Source: Cohnella endophytica
Lineage (GTDB): Bacteria > Bacillota > Bacilli > Paenibacillales > Paenibacillaceae
Length of the DNA: 64,000 nucleotides
Direction: 5' to 3'
NCBI RefSeq assembly: GCF_003628305.1
Contig: NZ_RBZM01000008.1
Coordinates: 1 to 64,000 of the forward strand
The translations under genes were made by a program, and so were the position numbers. The notes beneath the pieces are model-generated. The model did not search any database. It worked only from the letters and a program-made list of their open reading frames with translations, and was not told where the DNA came from. Shown here piece by piece: positions 27,878-36,634 of this stretch (its first letter is position 1; the number at the start of each line of letters is the position of its first letter).

Positions 27878-29455
27878 TTATTTCTTGCTTGCGAGGAACT
27901 TGTCGAACTGCTCTTGCTTCTCTTTGATGATCTTATCGACTCCCGCGTCTTTAAGCGCGGCGAGGTATTTCGGAATGACCGCTTCCGGATCGACGGAACC
28001 GGAGGAAAGAGCCGTGAAGTATTGCGTCGATACCGTCGTTACCGCCCCGATCTCGTTGAGTACATTCGTATTGTCGAACGTAAAGCCGAGGCCGGGCGAT
28101 TTAATGCCGGCGGCATTAAACTCTTGGAACTTTTTCCACTTGTCCGGATCTTCCGTCTTGTACAGATAGTTCAAATATTGGTTGCCGAGTTCCCATTGGG
28201 CGCCGGGCTTGTAACCGATTTTCGCCGGATCCGCTCCGGGCGGCAAGTCGATAATGTTCTCTTTGTCCGTTTTCACGTAATGAGTGCCCTCGATGCCGTA
28301 ATTAATCAAGTTGTTGAAATATTTATCGGAATGGAGCAGGTTGATGATCTGCATGGCGAGTTCCGGATGTTTGGATGTCTTGGAAATCGCGAGCATGGCT
28401 CCCGAAGCGTCGCCCGTCGTGATCGTCGGCTTGGTGAACTCGATTTGCGCGAGCGGAAATCCGACTTGTATGGCTTCCTCTTCGGCTTTGCCCGGCTTCA
28501 GGCCGTCCGTCCATAGGAACACTTTGCCCGTCTTCGCTTTCTCGTTCGGCTTCACGTTGGTCGTCGCCGCGTCGCTGTTGATCAAGCCCATCTTAAAGAA
28601 CTTGCGGACTAATTTGGCCGCATCCATAAACTCGGGAGTTTCTACCGCGTTCAATATTTTCGTGTCGGTACCGATTTTCTTGATGACCCCCGGAACGGAG
28701 GCATCGCCAAGATAATCCCAATCCAGGTTGTCGAGAATGCCGTTGCTGCCGCCGTTGCCTTGGTTCGAGATGTACCAAGGGGTAATACCCGGCTCCTTCT
28801 CCTTGATCGTCTTCAGGATCGGTTCAAGGTCCGCCCATGTTTTGACGCCGCTAATATCGATGTTATACTTCTCGACCAAATCCTTGCGGAATAGGACGCC
28901 GCGGGTGGCGGCCAGCTCCTTGTTCGTCGGAACGCCGTAATTTTTGCCGTTGATCTGCGAGCCTTCCCAGAATGCCGGCTCCAGGTTAATGTCCTTGCCG
29001 TATTCGGCCACGAGATCGTTAAGGGGAATGAAAGCGCCTTTGCCTACGTTAACTGCGTATTTCTGCCAAGCCGCCGTAAAAACGATATCCATTTCTTTGC
29101 CGGCGGAGATGCTCAGGTTGAGCTTATTGTCCCAATCCCCGAAATCGATGGCGACGATTTTCAAGTGAGCGTTCAGCTTTTCTTCCAAATATTTGTTGGC
29201 TTCTTTCTCGACCAAGCCGACATCCTTCTGCGGCGTGCCTGGATAGTAGAGCGATATTTCGACGGGATCGCCTTTCGGCTCCGCGGGGGGAGCGGAATCC
29301 GAGGCGCTCGGGGATGCGTTGTTGCCGTCGGTGCTCGGCGAGCTCTCGGCATTGCTTTTGTTGTTGTTTCCCGAACATCCGGCAAGGGCCAAGCTTGCGG
29401 CCAATGTCAGAACAAGCGAAACGATCAGCCATTTGTTCTTTTTTCTCGTGAGCAT
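27878..29455 (-). CDS. Sugar ABC transporter substrate-binding lipoprotein (LplA-like)
   Basis: A 525-residue lipoprotein: after MLTRKKNKW comes a hydrophobic stretch and the lipobox LALAGCSGN, then a low-complexity Ser/Asn/Pro linker. The body is an extracellular solute-binding fold of the type found with LplB/LplC permeases, and the C-terminus (IIKEKQEQFDKFLASKK) is typical of the DUF3502-containing group. The start is at 29455, with AAGGAGGG seven bases ahead; a longer frame has no site. Last gene of a permease-permease-binding protein operon. Ligand unknown; oligosaccharides of plant or cell-wall origin are usual. Confidence 0.92.
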   Translation of the reverse strand: MLTRKKNKWLIVSLVLTLAASLALAGCSGNNNKSNAESSPSTDGNNASPSASDSAPPAEPKGDPVEISLYYPGTPQKDVGLVEKEANKYLEEKLNAHLKIVAIDFGDWDNKLNLSISAGKEMDIVFTAAWQKYAVNVGKGAFIPLNDLVAEYGKDINLEPAFWEGSQINGKNYGVPTNKELAATRGVLFRKDLVEKYNIDISGVKTWADLEPILKTIKEKEPGITPWYISNQGNGGSNGILDNLDWDYLGDASVPGVIKKIGTDTKILNAVETPEFMDAAKLVRKFFKMGLINSDAATTNVKPNEKAKTGKVFLWTDGLKPGKAEEEAIQVGFPLAQIEFTKPTITTGDASGAMLAISKTSKHPELAMQIINLLHSDKYFNNLINYGIEGTHYVKTDKENIIDLPPGADPAKIGYKPGAQWELGNQYLNYLYKTEDPDKWKKFQEFNAAGIKSPGLGFTFDNTNVLNEIGAVTTVSTQYFTALSSGSVDPEAVIPKYLAALKDAGVDKIIKEKQEQFDKFLASKK

Positions 29456-29551
29456 TTCATGCCCTCCTTTTTGATGAAACCTTGCACTAACCTTATGAGA
29501 ACCGGTGCGCACCGGGGCTAGCCGATAGACGGGATGAGAGCCATGCTCTTC

Positions 29552-30490
29552 TTAGCCTTTGACTGCGCCGAGAGTCAGCCCTTTGACGAAGAACTTCTGG
29601 AAGAACGGATAGGCGAAGATGATCGGACCGATACCGACGACGGCCATCGCCATCTGCAACGTTTTCGAGGGGAGATCGAGAGAGCCTCCACCTTGCGAAA
29701 TCCCATTGGCGACCGCCGAGTTGGATAGGATGTACTGAATGCTGTTCAGAGTCCGATACATGAGATACTGGACGCTTACGTTCTTGCTTTCGTCGATGTA
29801 GAGCAAGCTGAGAAACCAATCGTTCCAATAGTTCAGCGTATTGAATAATCCGATGGTAGCGAGTACGGGGAGCGAGAGCGGAAGTACGATACGCATAAAG
29901 GTGTACCATTCGCCCGAACCGTCGATCTTGGCCGATTCCAGCAGTTCGCTTGGAATCGTGGTGGAGAAGAATGTTCGCATGATGATGACATAGAACGGCG
30001 TTAGCAGGAGCGGCAGGATCAGTGCCCAGATCGAATCCATGAGGTGCAAGTAGTTGACGTACACCAAGTACCAGGGGACGAGTCCTCCGTTGAAAAGCAT
30101 TGTGAAGAAGATCAAGAAGGCGAAGAAGCCGCGATATTTAAGATCGCTTCTCGACAACGGATAAGCGAATAACGACACTAGAATGAGGCTGATAATCGTG
30201 CCTACGACGGTCACGAAGAGGGAGACCCCGTACGAGCGTATGATTTGCATGTAATCCAGGAATACCAGATCATATGCCCGAAGGCTGAACTTTTCCGGCC
30301 AGAATTTGAATCCGTTCGCGATCACGGTCGTCTCGTCGGAAAAGGAGACGGCGACTACGAGAACGAGAGGCAGGATACAGGCCGCGCTTAAGAGCAGGAA
30401 TAGAACGTGGAGGAGCGACTGGCCTAGCTTAGAAGAGTCGTAATGGAGTTGGGACTTCGAGCGCGATTGCGATTGTGCGATGGAGATCAC
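29552..30490 (-). CDS. Carbohydrate ABC transporter permease (LplC/YtcP type)
   Basis: A membrane permease with about six segments and the EAA-loop region (ESAKIDGSGEWYTFMRIVLP). The start is uncertain. GTG at 30490 is the nearest usual codon but sits inside the best ribosome site, AGAGGTGATC. With that site, the eight-base-spaced codon is ATC at 30479-30481 (protein beginning at Ile-Ala-Gln-Ser), a rare initiation codon. An upstream ATG at 30571 lies within the previous gene. I give the GTG end (312 residues). Partner of the permease upstream. Confidence 0.85.
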   Translation of the reverse strand: MISIAQSQSRSKSQLHYDSSKLGQSLLHVLFLLLSAACILPLVLVVAVSFSDETTVIANGFKFWPEKFSLRAYDLVFLDYMQIIRSYGVSLFVTVVGTIISLILVSLFAYPLSRSDLKYRGFFAFLIFFTMLFNGGLVPWYLVYVNYLHLMDSIWALILPLLLTPFYVIIMRTFFSTTIPSELLESAKIDGSGEWYTFMRIVLPLSLPVLATIGLFNTLNYWNDWFLSLLYIDESKNVSVQYLMYRTLNSIQYILSNSAVANGISQGGGSLDLPSKTLQMAMAVVGIGPIIFAYPFFQKFFVKGLTLGAVKG

Positions 30491-30500
30491 CTCTTTTGCT

Positions 30501-31487
30501 CTAGAATAGGGCGTTTTCTTTGCTGATCCGGCGAACGATCGTATTCGTGACGAGCACGAGAACGAAGCCAACGAGTCCTTGGTAGAGTCCGGCGGCTGAC
30601 GACATGCCGATACTGCCGTTGATCAGGAACGTTCGGTACACGTACGTGTCGATGACGTCGGTAGTCGGAAGCAGCGGACCGGCGTTGAGCGGTACTTGGT
30701 AGAACAAGCCGAAGTCCGCGTAGAAGATCCGGCCGATGGCGAGCAGCGTCGTGATGATCATGACCGGGAATAGCAGCGGGATCGTGATATGGACGATTTG
30801 TTTCCATTTTGAAGCTCCGTCCAGCTTGGCGGCTTCGTACAGCTCGGGATCGAAACCCGCGAGAGCCGCTAAATAAATGACGGAAGTATAACCGACGTAC
30901 TTCCAGGCGTTAACGATCGGCAGGATGAATATCCAGTAGGACGGCTCGGCGTACCAGTCGATCCGTTCGAGGCCAAGGGGCTCTAGAATCGACTTGTTGA
31001 CGAAGCCGGAGTCCATTCCGAGGAACCCGAGCACGATATATCCGACGACGACCATGGACAAGAAGTACGGCAGGAACACGGCCGATTGGTAGAAACGGGA
31101 CAAAAGCTTGTGGCGGACTTCGTTAAGCAGGATCGCGATCGTAACGCCGGCCGCGAGATTGAACAGGATGAATACCGAGTTATAAGCAAGCGTATTTCGA
31201 GTAATGACCCAAGCGTGATTCGTCAGGAATAAGTACTTGAAATTGTAGAACCCGACCCAGGGACTTCCGAAGATGCCGTCCGTGTAGTTGACGTTCTTGA
31301 AGGCGATGACGACGCCAAACATCGGAATATAGTTATTGACGATCAAGTAGAGCACCCCGGGCATGAACATAAGATACAGCGCCTTGTGCCGCCATATATA
31401 GCTTAAGAAAGATGGCCTTGGAGCGGGCGGCGAAGTTCGGGACGGGACCGAAGCCGGGAGCGCGACATCGGCATGAGTCGCTTTCAT
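30501..31487 (-). CDS. Carbohydrate ABC transporter permease (LplB type)
   Basis: A 328-residue inner-membrane permease. Seen: YLMFMPGVLYLIVNNYIPMF at the first membrane segment and the EAA motif ELYEAAKLDGASKWKQIVHI. The ATG at 31487 has AAAGGAGG ten bases ahead. Transcribed with the second permease and the binding lipoprotein. No ATPase gene is present here, so the MsmX-type ATPase at 3810 or another may power it. Confidence 0.92.
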   Translation of the reverse strand: MKATHADVALPASVPSRTSPPAPRPSFLSYIWRHKALYLMFMPGVLYLIVNNYIPMFGVVIAFKNVNYTDGIFGSPWVGFYNFKYLFLTNHAWVITRNTLAYNSVFILFNLAAGVTIAILLNEVRHKLLSRFYQSAVFLPYFLSMVVVGYIVLGFLGMDSGFVNKSILEPLGLERIDWYAEPSYWIFILPIVNAWKYVGYTSVIYLAALAGFDPELYEAAKLDGASKWKQIVHITIPLLFPVMIITTLLAIGRIFYADFGLFYQVPLNAGPLLPTTDVIDTYVYRTFLINGSIGMSSAAGLYQGLVGFVLVLVTNTIVRRISKENALF

Positions 31488-31528
31488 GCTAGGCAAACCT
31501 CCTTTCCGCATCGTTCTGGATTGGTTTC

Positions 31529-31534
31529 ATTATA
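31529..31534 (-). promoter_or_regulatory. -10 element of the ABC transporter operon
   Basis: TATAAT on the minus strand, 42 bp before the permease start. No good -35 is present, as expected for an activator-dependent promoter. Confidence 0.5.
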
Positions 31535-31566
31535 GACTCGGAGGAATAACGGCCTCTATCGACGGG

Positions 31567-31597
31567 GGTGACTTGCTTTCTGTCACTCTGGTGACTT
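31567..31597 (-). promoter_or_regulatory. Candidate operator of the AraC-type response regulator
   Basis: Two GGTGACTT direct repeats at 31567-31574 and 31590-31597, 23 bp apart (about two helix turns), with GTCAC between them. They cover roughly -45 to -75 relative to the -10 element at 31529-31534, where AraC-family activators usually bind. Confidence 0.45.
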
Positions 31598-31617
31598 TCG
31601 ATCGGCTCCGCAACAGG

Positions 31618-31643
31618 AAAACCGCCCCATCAAGAGGCGGTTT
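31618..31643 (-). terminator. Terminator after the response regulator gene
   Basis: On the minus strand: AAACCGCC - TCTTGATGG - GGCGGTTT followed by TCC; the T run is short. Confidence 0.65.
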
Positions 31644-31657
31644 AATTGACGATAGAA

Positions 31658-33280
31658 TTAGCGAGCGGACTGGAGTTTGCGATACTCTTGGGGCGTGACG
31701 CCCGTCATTCGTTTGAATTTTCTGCTGAAATACGGGATGTTGTCATAGCCGACCGCCGCCGCGATGTCGCTGATTTTCATCCGGGTGGATTCCAGAAGCA
31801 TCTTCGATCGGTCGATCCGCGCGGAAAGAATGTAGTCGGTGAGCGATACCCCGGCCTCCTTCTTGAACAAGCGGGACAAATAGGCGGGATTAAAATGGAC
31901 ATGGGCCGCGATTTGTTCCCGGGTAACGTCTTCGTTAAGGCGGTCGTTGATATAATCGGTAATGGCTTGCATGACCGGAGACGCTTCTTTGCCATGTCCG
32001 AGCAGACGGTCCATGCCGATCCGGACGACGCGGTAACACCACGATTTGAATTGCGGCAATGAACGGGTGACTGCCCCGCCGTCCGCGAAATCGTACTTGT
32101 CGAACGCGTCGTGAAGCGTCAGTCCCCGCCTGTGAAAGGCTTGGAATAGAGTATGGACGAGGGCGTGGAAAAAGGCGAGTAGCGTCTCAACCGACAAGGA
32201 CGGCTCGGCGTCCAGCGCTCCGAAAATATCGTCAAGCCGTTGTTCGACGCCGGTACGGCTCCCGAGATCGAATAGAACTGCGATTTCGGCGACCCATGGA
32301 ACGGCGAACTGCTGTCCGGCGAACTCCTTTAACGAACCGTAAGGCAACACCGAGTTCGTTCGCGAGACATTCAAACGTTCTTCCTCCAGCAGGTTGACGC
32401 AGGTTTTAAGCAGATCGGAAAATTCCGCGTCTAACCCGACGTAACAGCTGACGTGGCATCTCAAATATTGATTGCACATGGCGATGAAATGAGAGCAAAC
32501 CCCGAGTAACTCTTCCTGCGAGGGGAGGCTTGCGGACTCCCCGTAGAATAACGTCCAATTGTTGCCGTCCCGGTCTTGCAGAACCGTTCCCGGTCGATTC
32601 CCGAGAATGAGCTCGGAAGCTACGTTACGCAGCGCGTACTCCATGATGTCTTCGTCCTTGGCGCCGATGTCCTGCTGCCAGAGCTCGACCGACAGGAGAA
32701 CCGGAATCACCTGGCACGTCGGATGAAACCCAAGCTCGTAAGAAGCGATCAGCTTCCCGATCGTCTCGGGAGAAGGGGAAATCCGGCGCGACAGCAGGTC
32801 ATGCCAGAAGCGCTCCTCCAATAGCGGCTTATGCGTTTGGAATAGCTTGTAATAATGTCCGTGCACCTGGTTGAACCGCGCGCTCTCCCGCCGTTCCGCG
32901 ATCTTGGCGAGCACCTTAACAACGACTTTCGTCAGATCCGCGAAATCGACCGGCTTTAACAAGTAGTCGAAAGATCCGAGCTGAAGAGCGGTACGGGCAT
33001 AGGAGAAATCCGCATGACCGGTCAAGAAGACGGTTTCGGCTTCCGGAGCGTTCGTTTTCACCCATTGCAACAATTGCAGACCGCTTGTCTTCGGCATCTC
33101 TATGTCGCATAGGATCAAGTCGATCGGTTGATGCCGCAAGCAGTCTTTCGCTTCCGCGGCGTCAAGAGCTTCGAATACGCCCTCTACGCCGAGAGCGGGC
33201 CAGTCGATCCCGTAGCGGATTCCGTCCAAAGCATATTGTTCATCGTCCACGATCAGGACGTTATACGGCTTCGTGCTCAT
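31658..33280 (-). CDS. Response regulator with AraC-type DNA-binding domain (YesN-like)
   Basis: A 540-residue regulator: receiver domain at residues ~6-120 with phospho-acceptor Asp59 (LILCDIEMPKTSG), an undefined middle region, and an AraC/XylS double helix-turn-helix at the end (VTREQIAAHVHFNPAYLSRL and ISDIAAAVGYDNIPYFSRKF). The start at 33280 is six bases after GAGGAGG; the ATG at 33286 abuts the site. It overlaps the kinase gene by 20 bases. It probably activates the transporter operon just downstream. Confidence 0.94.
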   Translation of the reverse strand: MSTKPYNVLIVDDEQYALDGIRYGIDWPALGVEGVFEALDAAEAKDCLRHQPIDLILCDIEMPKTSGLQLLQWVKTNAPEAETVFLTGHADFSYARTALQLGSFDYLLKPVDFADLTKVVVKVLAKIAERRESARFNQVHGHYYKLFQTHKPLLEERFWHDLLSRRISPSPETIGKLIASYELGFHPTCQVIPVLLSVELWQQDIGAKDEDIMEYALRNVASELILGNRPGTVLQDRDGNNWTLFYGESASLPSQEELLGVCSHFIAMCNQYLRCHVSCYVGLDAEFSDLLKTCVNLLEEERLNVSRTNSVLPYGSLKEFAGQQFAVPWVAEIAVLFDLGSRTGVEQRLDDIFGALDAEPSLSVETLLAFFHALVHTLFQAFHRRGLTLHDAFDKYDFADGGAVTRSLPQFKSWCYRVVRIGMDRLLGHGKEASPVMQAITDYINDRLNEDVTREQIAAHVHFNPAYLSRLFKKEAGVSLTDYILSARIDRSKMLLESTRMKISDIAAAVGYDNIPYFSRKFKRMTGVTPQEYRKLQSAR

Positions 33281-35054
33281 TTTCATCCTCCTCTATCCTT
33301 CGTTCGAGAGGTATCGTGATGATCAAAGCGGCGCCTTGGGGCGCTGCATTTGCGAACTTGACGCCGGCCTTTCCGTCGTAGCGGATGCTTAGCCGTTGAA
33401 GCACGTTGCGAATGCCGAGATGACCGGCTTGAGGCCCTTCGTCCGGGAAATCTTGAGCCATCAACCGGGCCAGCACCTCCTCCGGAAATCCTTCGCCGTT
33501 GTCTTGGATGCATACCGTCAGCCACTCCTTGACTCGATCTTCGTTCGGAGGCGAGGAAGAATCGGAATTCCCTTGCGCGACAATGTCGATAGTAAGCAGG
33601 AAATGTCTGTTCCGGTTCACGAAGCCATGGATAATGGCGTTCTCGACGAACGTTTGAATGGAGAGGGGGAGCACGAGAGCATCGGATAAAGAGGCGTCGA
33701 TTCCGATTCGGTATTCCAGCTTGTTCGGAAATCGCAGCATCTGGATCTCGAGGTAGTTGCGAATGTGGCGAAGTTCCTCCCCGAGCGTGACGTCCCTGCG
33801 TCCGGTGTAAATATTAAACCGGAAATATTCCGCAAGATGCCGGGCCATTCGTTGAATGAGCTCGAATTGTTTCGTAACGGCCAAACTATGGATGATGTTC
33901 AGCGAGTTGAGATAGAAGTGCGGCTTGATTTGCGCTTGCAAATGCTTGAATTCGGCCTCTTTCGTACGCAGCTTTTCCTCGTAGACATCGATTTTCAGGC
34001 TGCTGATCTGATCGATCATTTGGTTGAACGTCCGATTTACGAACGTAAATTCCGTTGTTTTGGCTTGCCCGAGCCGTGCGCTGAGATCGCCTCGAATGAT
34101 TTGGTTCATCGCCCGAATCAGCCGCTTCATCGGTTTCATCAGCACCGTCTGGAAAAACAAGAAGTAGAGTAGCAACACGAGCACCCCGGCGATCGGGACG
34201 AAATAGAGGGCGATCTGGAAGAAGGGTAGCTTTTGAAATATTACGGACTCCGGGATGAGGACGGCGTAACGAATTCCCGCGGAGTGCGAGCTGCTCGACA
34301 GCAGCGTATATCGGGTTCGATCGTCCGTAACCTGTTGGACGTCCGGTTCGTTATCCTCCGTATGCAGACGGATGAGCCGTTGCTGCGATTGGGTCAGATT
34401 CGTGCCTAGGATGAGCGCGCCGTTTAGGTCGGTGACCCCGATGCCGCCGCCTTTTTCCATTTCAAAAAAGTGAAGCGGTTCCAAAATAAGCCTTGCATCT
34501 ATCGTTGCTCCGATGACGGTCAGATTGCTAAACGCAACGACTCGAAGCAGGGAGGGCGAGCCATTGAGCTGAATCGTCCGCCAGCCGGACAAGGAAAACG
34601 TTTTACGATTCGCCGATGCTTCTCCCAAGATTTGCTTGAGTTGCGTCGTTTTCGCTTCGTAGTTCGTCCGGGAGTTGATGATAAGATCATCGTCGCGAAC
34701 GTTATAGACGAAGAGGGTATCCAAAGAACTGAAAAATCCGATGTCGGTTTGCAATTGCTCGAATATGCGGAGCTTCGTCAGCACGTAATCGTCGGAAGCG
34801 TATTCGTATCTTTCGAGTTTGCTTAGATCCGGCTCCCGGTTGTTGAACAGCGACAAGTAATTGCCGGTCTCTTCCATGAGCTGATCGATCCTGTTCACGT
34901 GCTCGTTAAGCCGATAACTGTTCGTGCCGGTCACTTGTTGTTTGACGATTTCCGTGGCGTACCTATTGTGGAAGTATAGAAAGAGAATGAGAGGGGAGAC
35001 GATGATGGCAAATCCGACGACGAAACGGAACTTCAGCGTTCGGGTCCAGTCCAT
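33261..35054 (-). CDS. Sensor histidine kinase (YesM-like)
   Basis: A 597-residue membrane kinase: membrane segment at residues ~9-28, a ~245-residue extracellular sensor, a second segment at ~280-300 (YFVPIAGVLVLLLYFLFF), HAMP linker, His_kinase domain with the phospho-His in QAQIKPHFYLNSLNIIHSL, and an HATPase domain (NAIIHGFV, DNGEGFPEE). Paired by overlap with the YesN-type regulator. Senses an extracellular cue, probably the sugar carried by the adjacent transporter. Confidence 0.94.
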   Translation of the reverse strand: MDWTRTLKFRFVVGFAIIVSPLILFLYFHNRYATEIVKQQVTGTNSYRLNEHVNRIDQLMEETGNYLSLFNNREPDLSKLERYEYASDDYVLTKLRIFEQLQTDIGFFSSLDTLFVYNVRDDDLIINSRTNYEAKTTQLKQILGEASANRKTFSLSGWRTIQLNGSPSLLRVVAFSNLTVIGATIDARLILEPLHFFEMEKGGGIGVTDLNGALILGTNLTQSQQRLIRLHTEDNEPDVQQVTDDRTRYTLLSSSSHSAGIRYAVLIPESVIFQKLPFFQIALYFVPIAGVLVLLLYFLFFQTVLMKPMKRLIRAMNQIIRGDLSARLGQAKTTEFTFVNRTFNQMIDQISSLKIDVYEEKLRTKEAEFKHLQAQIKPHFYLNSLNIIHSLAVTKQFELIQRMARHLAEYFRFNIYTGRRDVTLGEELRHIRNYLEIQMLRFPNKLEYRIGIDASLSDALVLPLSIQTFVENAIIHGFVNRNRHFLLTIDIVAQGNSDSSSPPNEDRVKEWLTVCIQDNGEGFPEEVLARLMAQDFPDEGPQAGHLGIRNVLQRLSIRYDGKAGVKFANAAPQGAALIITIPLERRIEEDENEHEAV

Positions 35055-35140
35055 GTTGCCCGTTGCTCCCTTCGGAACGGAATTGCCTTTATATTAAATT
35101 TTATTTACAGGTTTTGGCAAGATAAAAATGTACTGGAAAC

Positions 35141-35172
35141 AAAAAAGCCGTCACCCGGGAGCGGGGACGGCA
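35141..35172 (-). terminator. Terminator after the sda-like gene
   Basis: On the minus strand GCCGTCCCC - GCTCC - CGGGTGACGGC followed by six T. Confidence 0.85.
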
Positions 35173-35203
35173 ATTATTCGGCAGGGTGGAATTCCCGAAG
35201 GGT

Positions 35204-35461
35204 CTAAGCCTCGCGGCGATGTTCCAAATGACGAATGGAAATCGCTTCTTCGAGCAATTCGATGAATTCGTTGGATAGGTTCATTTTCTTCGCTTCCCTG
35301 TAAACTTCAAGCAAGTGTTCGTCTTTAAGCGGGCGAAGCAGGGATGCTTTATCGCTAAGCCTACGTGCTGCCACCATATCGATGGAGCTTTCGTTGGCGC
35401 TTCGGGAAGGCTTTGCGACTTCCGGTTTGTTGACAAGATATGGATAGGACCGTTCGAGCAT
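35204..35461 (-). CDS. sda: Sda-like sporulation checkpoint protein with N-terminal extension
   Basis: An 85-residue protein whose last 45 residues (LKDEHLLEVYREAKKMNLSN, then EFIELLEEAI) match Sda, the small helical-hairpin inhibitor of the sporulation kinase KinA. Sda is normally about 46-52 residues; here ~40 extra polar residues precede it. The first ATG has AGGGGGGATC ahead and I keep it, because the internal Met29 has no ribosome site. Own terminator. The inhibitor role is inferred from the family. Confidence 0.8.
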   Translation of the reverse strand: MLERSYPYLVNKPEVAKPSRSANESSIDMVAARRLSDKASLLRPLKDEHLLEVYREAKKMNLSNEFIELLEEAISIRHLEHRREA

Positions 35462-35506
35462 GGAGATCCCCCCTCTTCCAGAGTTCCTAGGTGCTGACTA
35501 GAATTG

Positions 35507-35526
35507 GAGGTAAATTACATTACCTC
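35507..35526. promoter_or_regulatory. Palindrome upstream of the sda-like gene
   Basis: GAGGTAA - ATTACA - TTACCTC, a perfect 7-bp inverted repeat 45 bp upstream of the sda-like start. It could be an operator; the binding protein is unknown. No DnaA box consensus is seen nearby. Confidence 0.4.
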
Positions 35527-35618
35527 ATGCTTCAGCATATCATGGATTGTTTGGCTAGCAGAGAGGGCATTCAAAGTTTTGAATTTTTCTTGACTTATTG
35601 AATTGGGTGTGGTATTAG

Positions 35619-35662
35619 AAAGACCTCCAACAGCGCCGTATTGGCGATGAGGAGGTCTTTTT
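35619..35662 (-). terminator. Terminator after clpP
   Basis: Stem AAAGACCTCC / GGAGGTCTTT with an inner GGCGC-type pairing. T runs are present on both strands. Confidence 0.85.
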
Positions 35663-35692
35663 CGTGAATCGGGGTGAAAGTAGTCGAGAGGA

Positions 35693-36277
35693 TTAGATGA
35701 CTTTATCGATGACTTTGTCGATCAATCCGTATTCCTTGGCGACTTCCGCTTCCATGAAGTTATCGCGGTCGGTATCTTTCTCGATGCGCTCGAGCGGTTG
35801 GCCCGTGCGTTCGGAGAGAATGCCGTTCAGCTTATCGCGCAGCTTGAGGATGCGACGAGCGCGAATCTCGATATCGCTTGCCTGTCCTTCCGCGCCGCCG
35901 AGCGGCTGATGGATCATGACTTCGCTGTTCGGCAGGGCGAAGCGCTTGCCTTTGGCGCCGGCCGCGAGCAGGAAAGCTCCCATCGAAGCGGCCATCCCTA
36001 CGCAGATCGTGGATACGTCGGGTTTGATGAATTGCATCGTATCGTAAATGGCCATGCCGGATGTAATGGAGCCGCCGGGGCTATTAATGTAAAGGTGAAT
36101 GTCTTTTTCCGGATCTTCGGCCGCCAAGAACAGCAACTGAGCGATGATAGAGTTGGCAACCACGTCATTGACTTGAGTGCCTAGAAATACGATTCGATCT
36201 TTGAGCAGACGGGAATAAATGTCGTAGGCCCGTTCTCCTCGATTGGTTTGCTCGACAACCATAGGTACGAAACTCAT
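35693..36277 (-). CDS. clpP: ATP-dependent Clp protease proteolytic subunit
   Basis: A 194-residue serine peptidase that forms the ClpP barrel with ClpX/ClpC. The catalytic triad falls at the canonical places: Ser98 ([10 protein letters not shown]), His123 (VMIHQPLGG) and Asp172 (DTDRDNFM). The start at 36277 follows GAGGAGGG at eight bases; an ATG six codons upstream lies in the site. Regulated by CtsR judging from the box at 36333. Confidence 0.97.
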   Translation of the reverse strand: MSFVPMVVEQTNRGERAYDIYSRLLKDRIVFLGTQVNDVVANSIIAQLLFLAAEDPEKDIHLYINSPGGSITSGMAIYDTMQFIKPDVSTICVGMAASMGAFLLAAGAKGKRFALPNSEVMIHQPLGGAEGQASDIEIRARRILKLRDKLNGILSERTGQPLERIEKDTDRDNFMEAEVAKEYGLIDKVIDKVI

Positions 36278-36309
36278 GCTGGCGTCCCTCCTCATGATTT
36301 GGTTTTCTA

Positions 36310-36338
36310 ATCATAGCGAATCCGGAGGCAAAAGTCAA
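36310..36338 (-). promoter_or_regulatory. SigA promoter of clpP
   Basis: On the minus strand TTGACT (36338-36333) and TATGAT (36315-36310) with a 17-bp spacer. The -35 hexamer lies within the CtsR box. Confidence 0.8.
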
Positions 36339-36349
36339 AGAACGTCAAA
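36333..36349. promoter_or_regulatory. CtsR operator of clpP
   Basis: AGTCAAA-GAA-CGTCAAA is a close match to the CtsR heptad direct repeat GGTCAAA-NAN-GGTCAAA. It overlaps the clpP -35 element, the arrangement for heat-shock repression of clp genes in Firmicutes. Confidence 0.85.
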
Positions 36350-36373
36350 CGCGCGGAAAAGAGTTCATATCAA

Positions 36374-36404
36374 CAAAAAAACCGACCGTATGGATCGGTC
36401 GGTT
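36374..36404 (-). terminator. Terminator after tRNA-Arg
   Basis: On the minus strand AACCGACCG - ATCCATA - CGGTCGGTT followed by a run of T. Confidence 0.9.
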
Positions 36405-36431
36405 GTGCTGAATGATATAAGGTGGTAGGGT

Positions 36432-36506
36432 TGGCGCGCCCGTGAGGAATCGAACCTCAATCTCAGCCTTCGGAGGGCTGCGTCATATCCGTTGGACCAC
36501 GGGCGC
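36432..36506 (-). tRNA. tRNA-Arg (CCG)
   Basis: Minus-strand cloverleaf: acceptor GCGCCCG/CGGGCGC, anticodon loop CTCCGAA (anticodon CCG) on stem CAGCC/GGCTG, T-loop GGTTCGATTCC, discriminator G and encoded CCA. Confidence 0.94.
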
Positions 36507-36602
36507 TCATTAATTGCAGCAAGAGTTATTATAGGCGATGGAATAGCAAAAAGCAAGTAACAAACGCGCAGTTAAATTTGTAATTTTCGTGTACGACAAG
36601 TA

Positions 36603-36631
36603 TTGCAACAAGGAGTAAATTTGGTTAAAAT
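36603..36631 (+). promoter_or_regulatory. Promoter of the cggR-gapA glycolytic operon
   Basis: TTGCAA and TAAAAT with a 17-bp spacer, immediately upstream of the CggR operator. Confidence 0.65.
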
Positions 36632-36634
36632 AGA

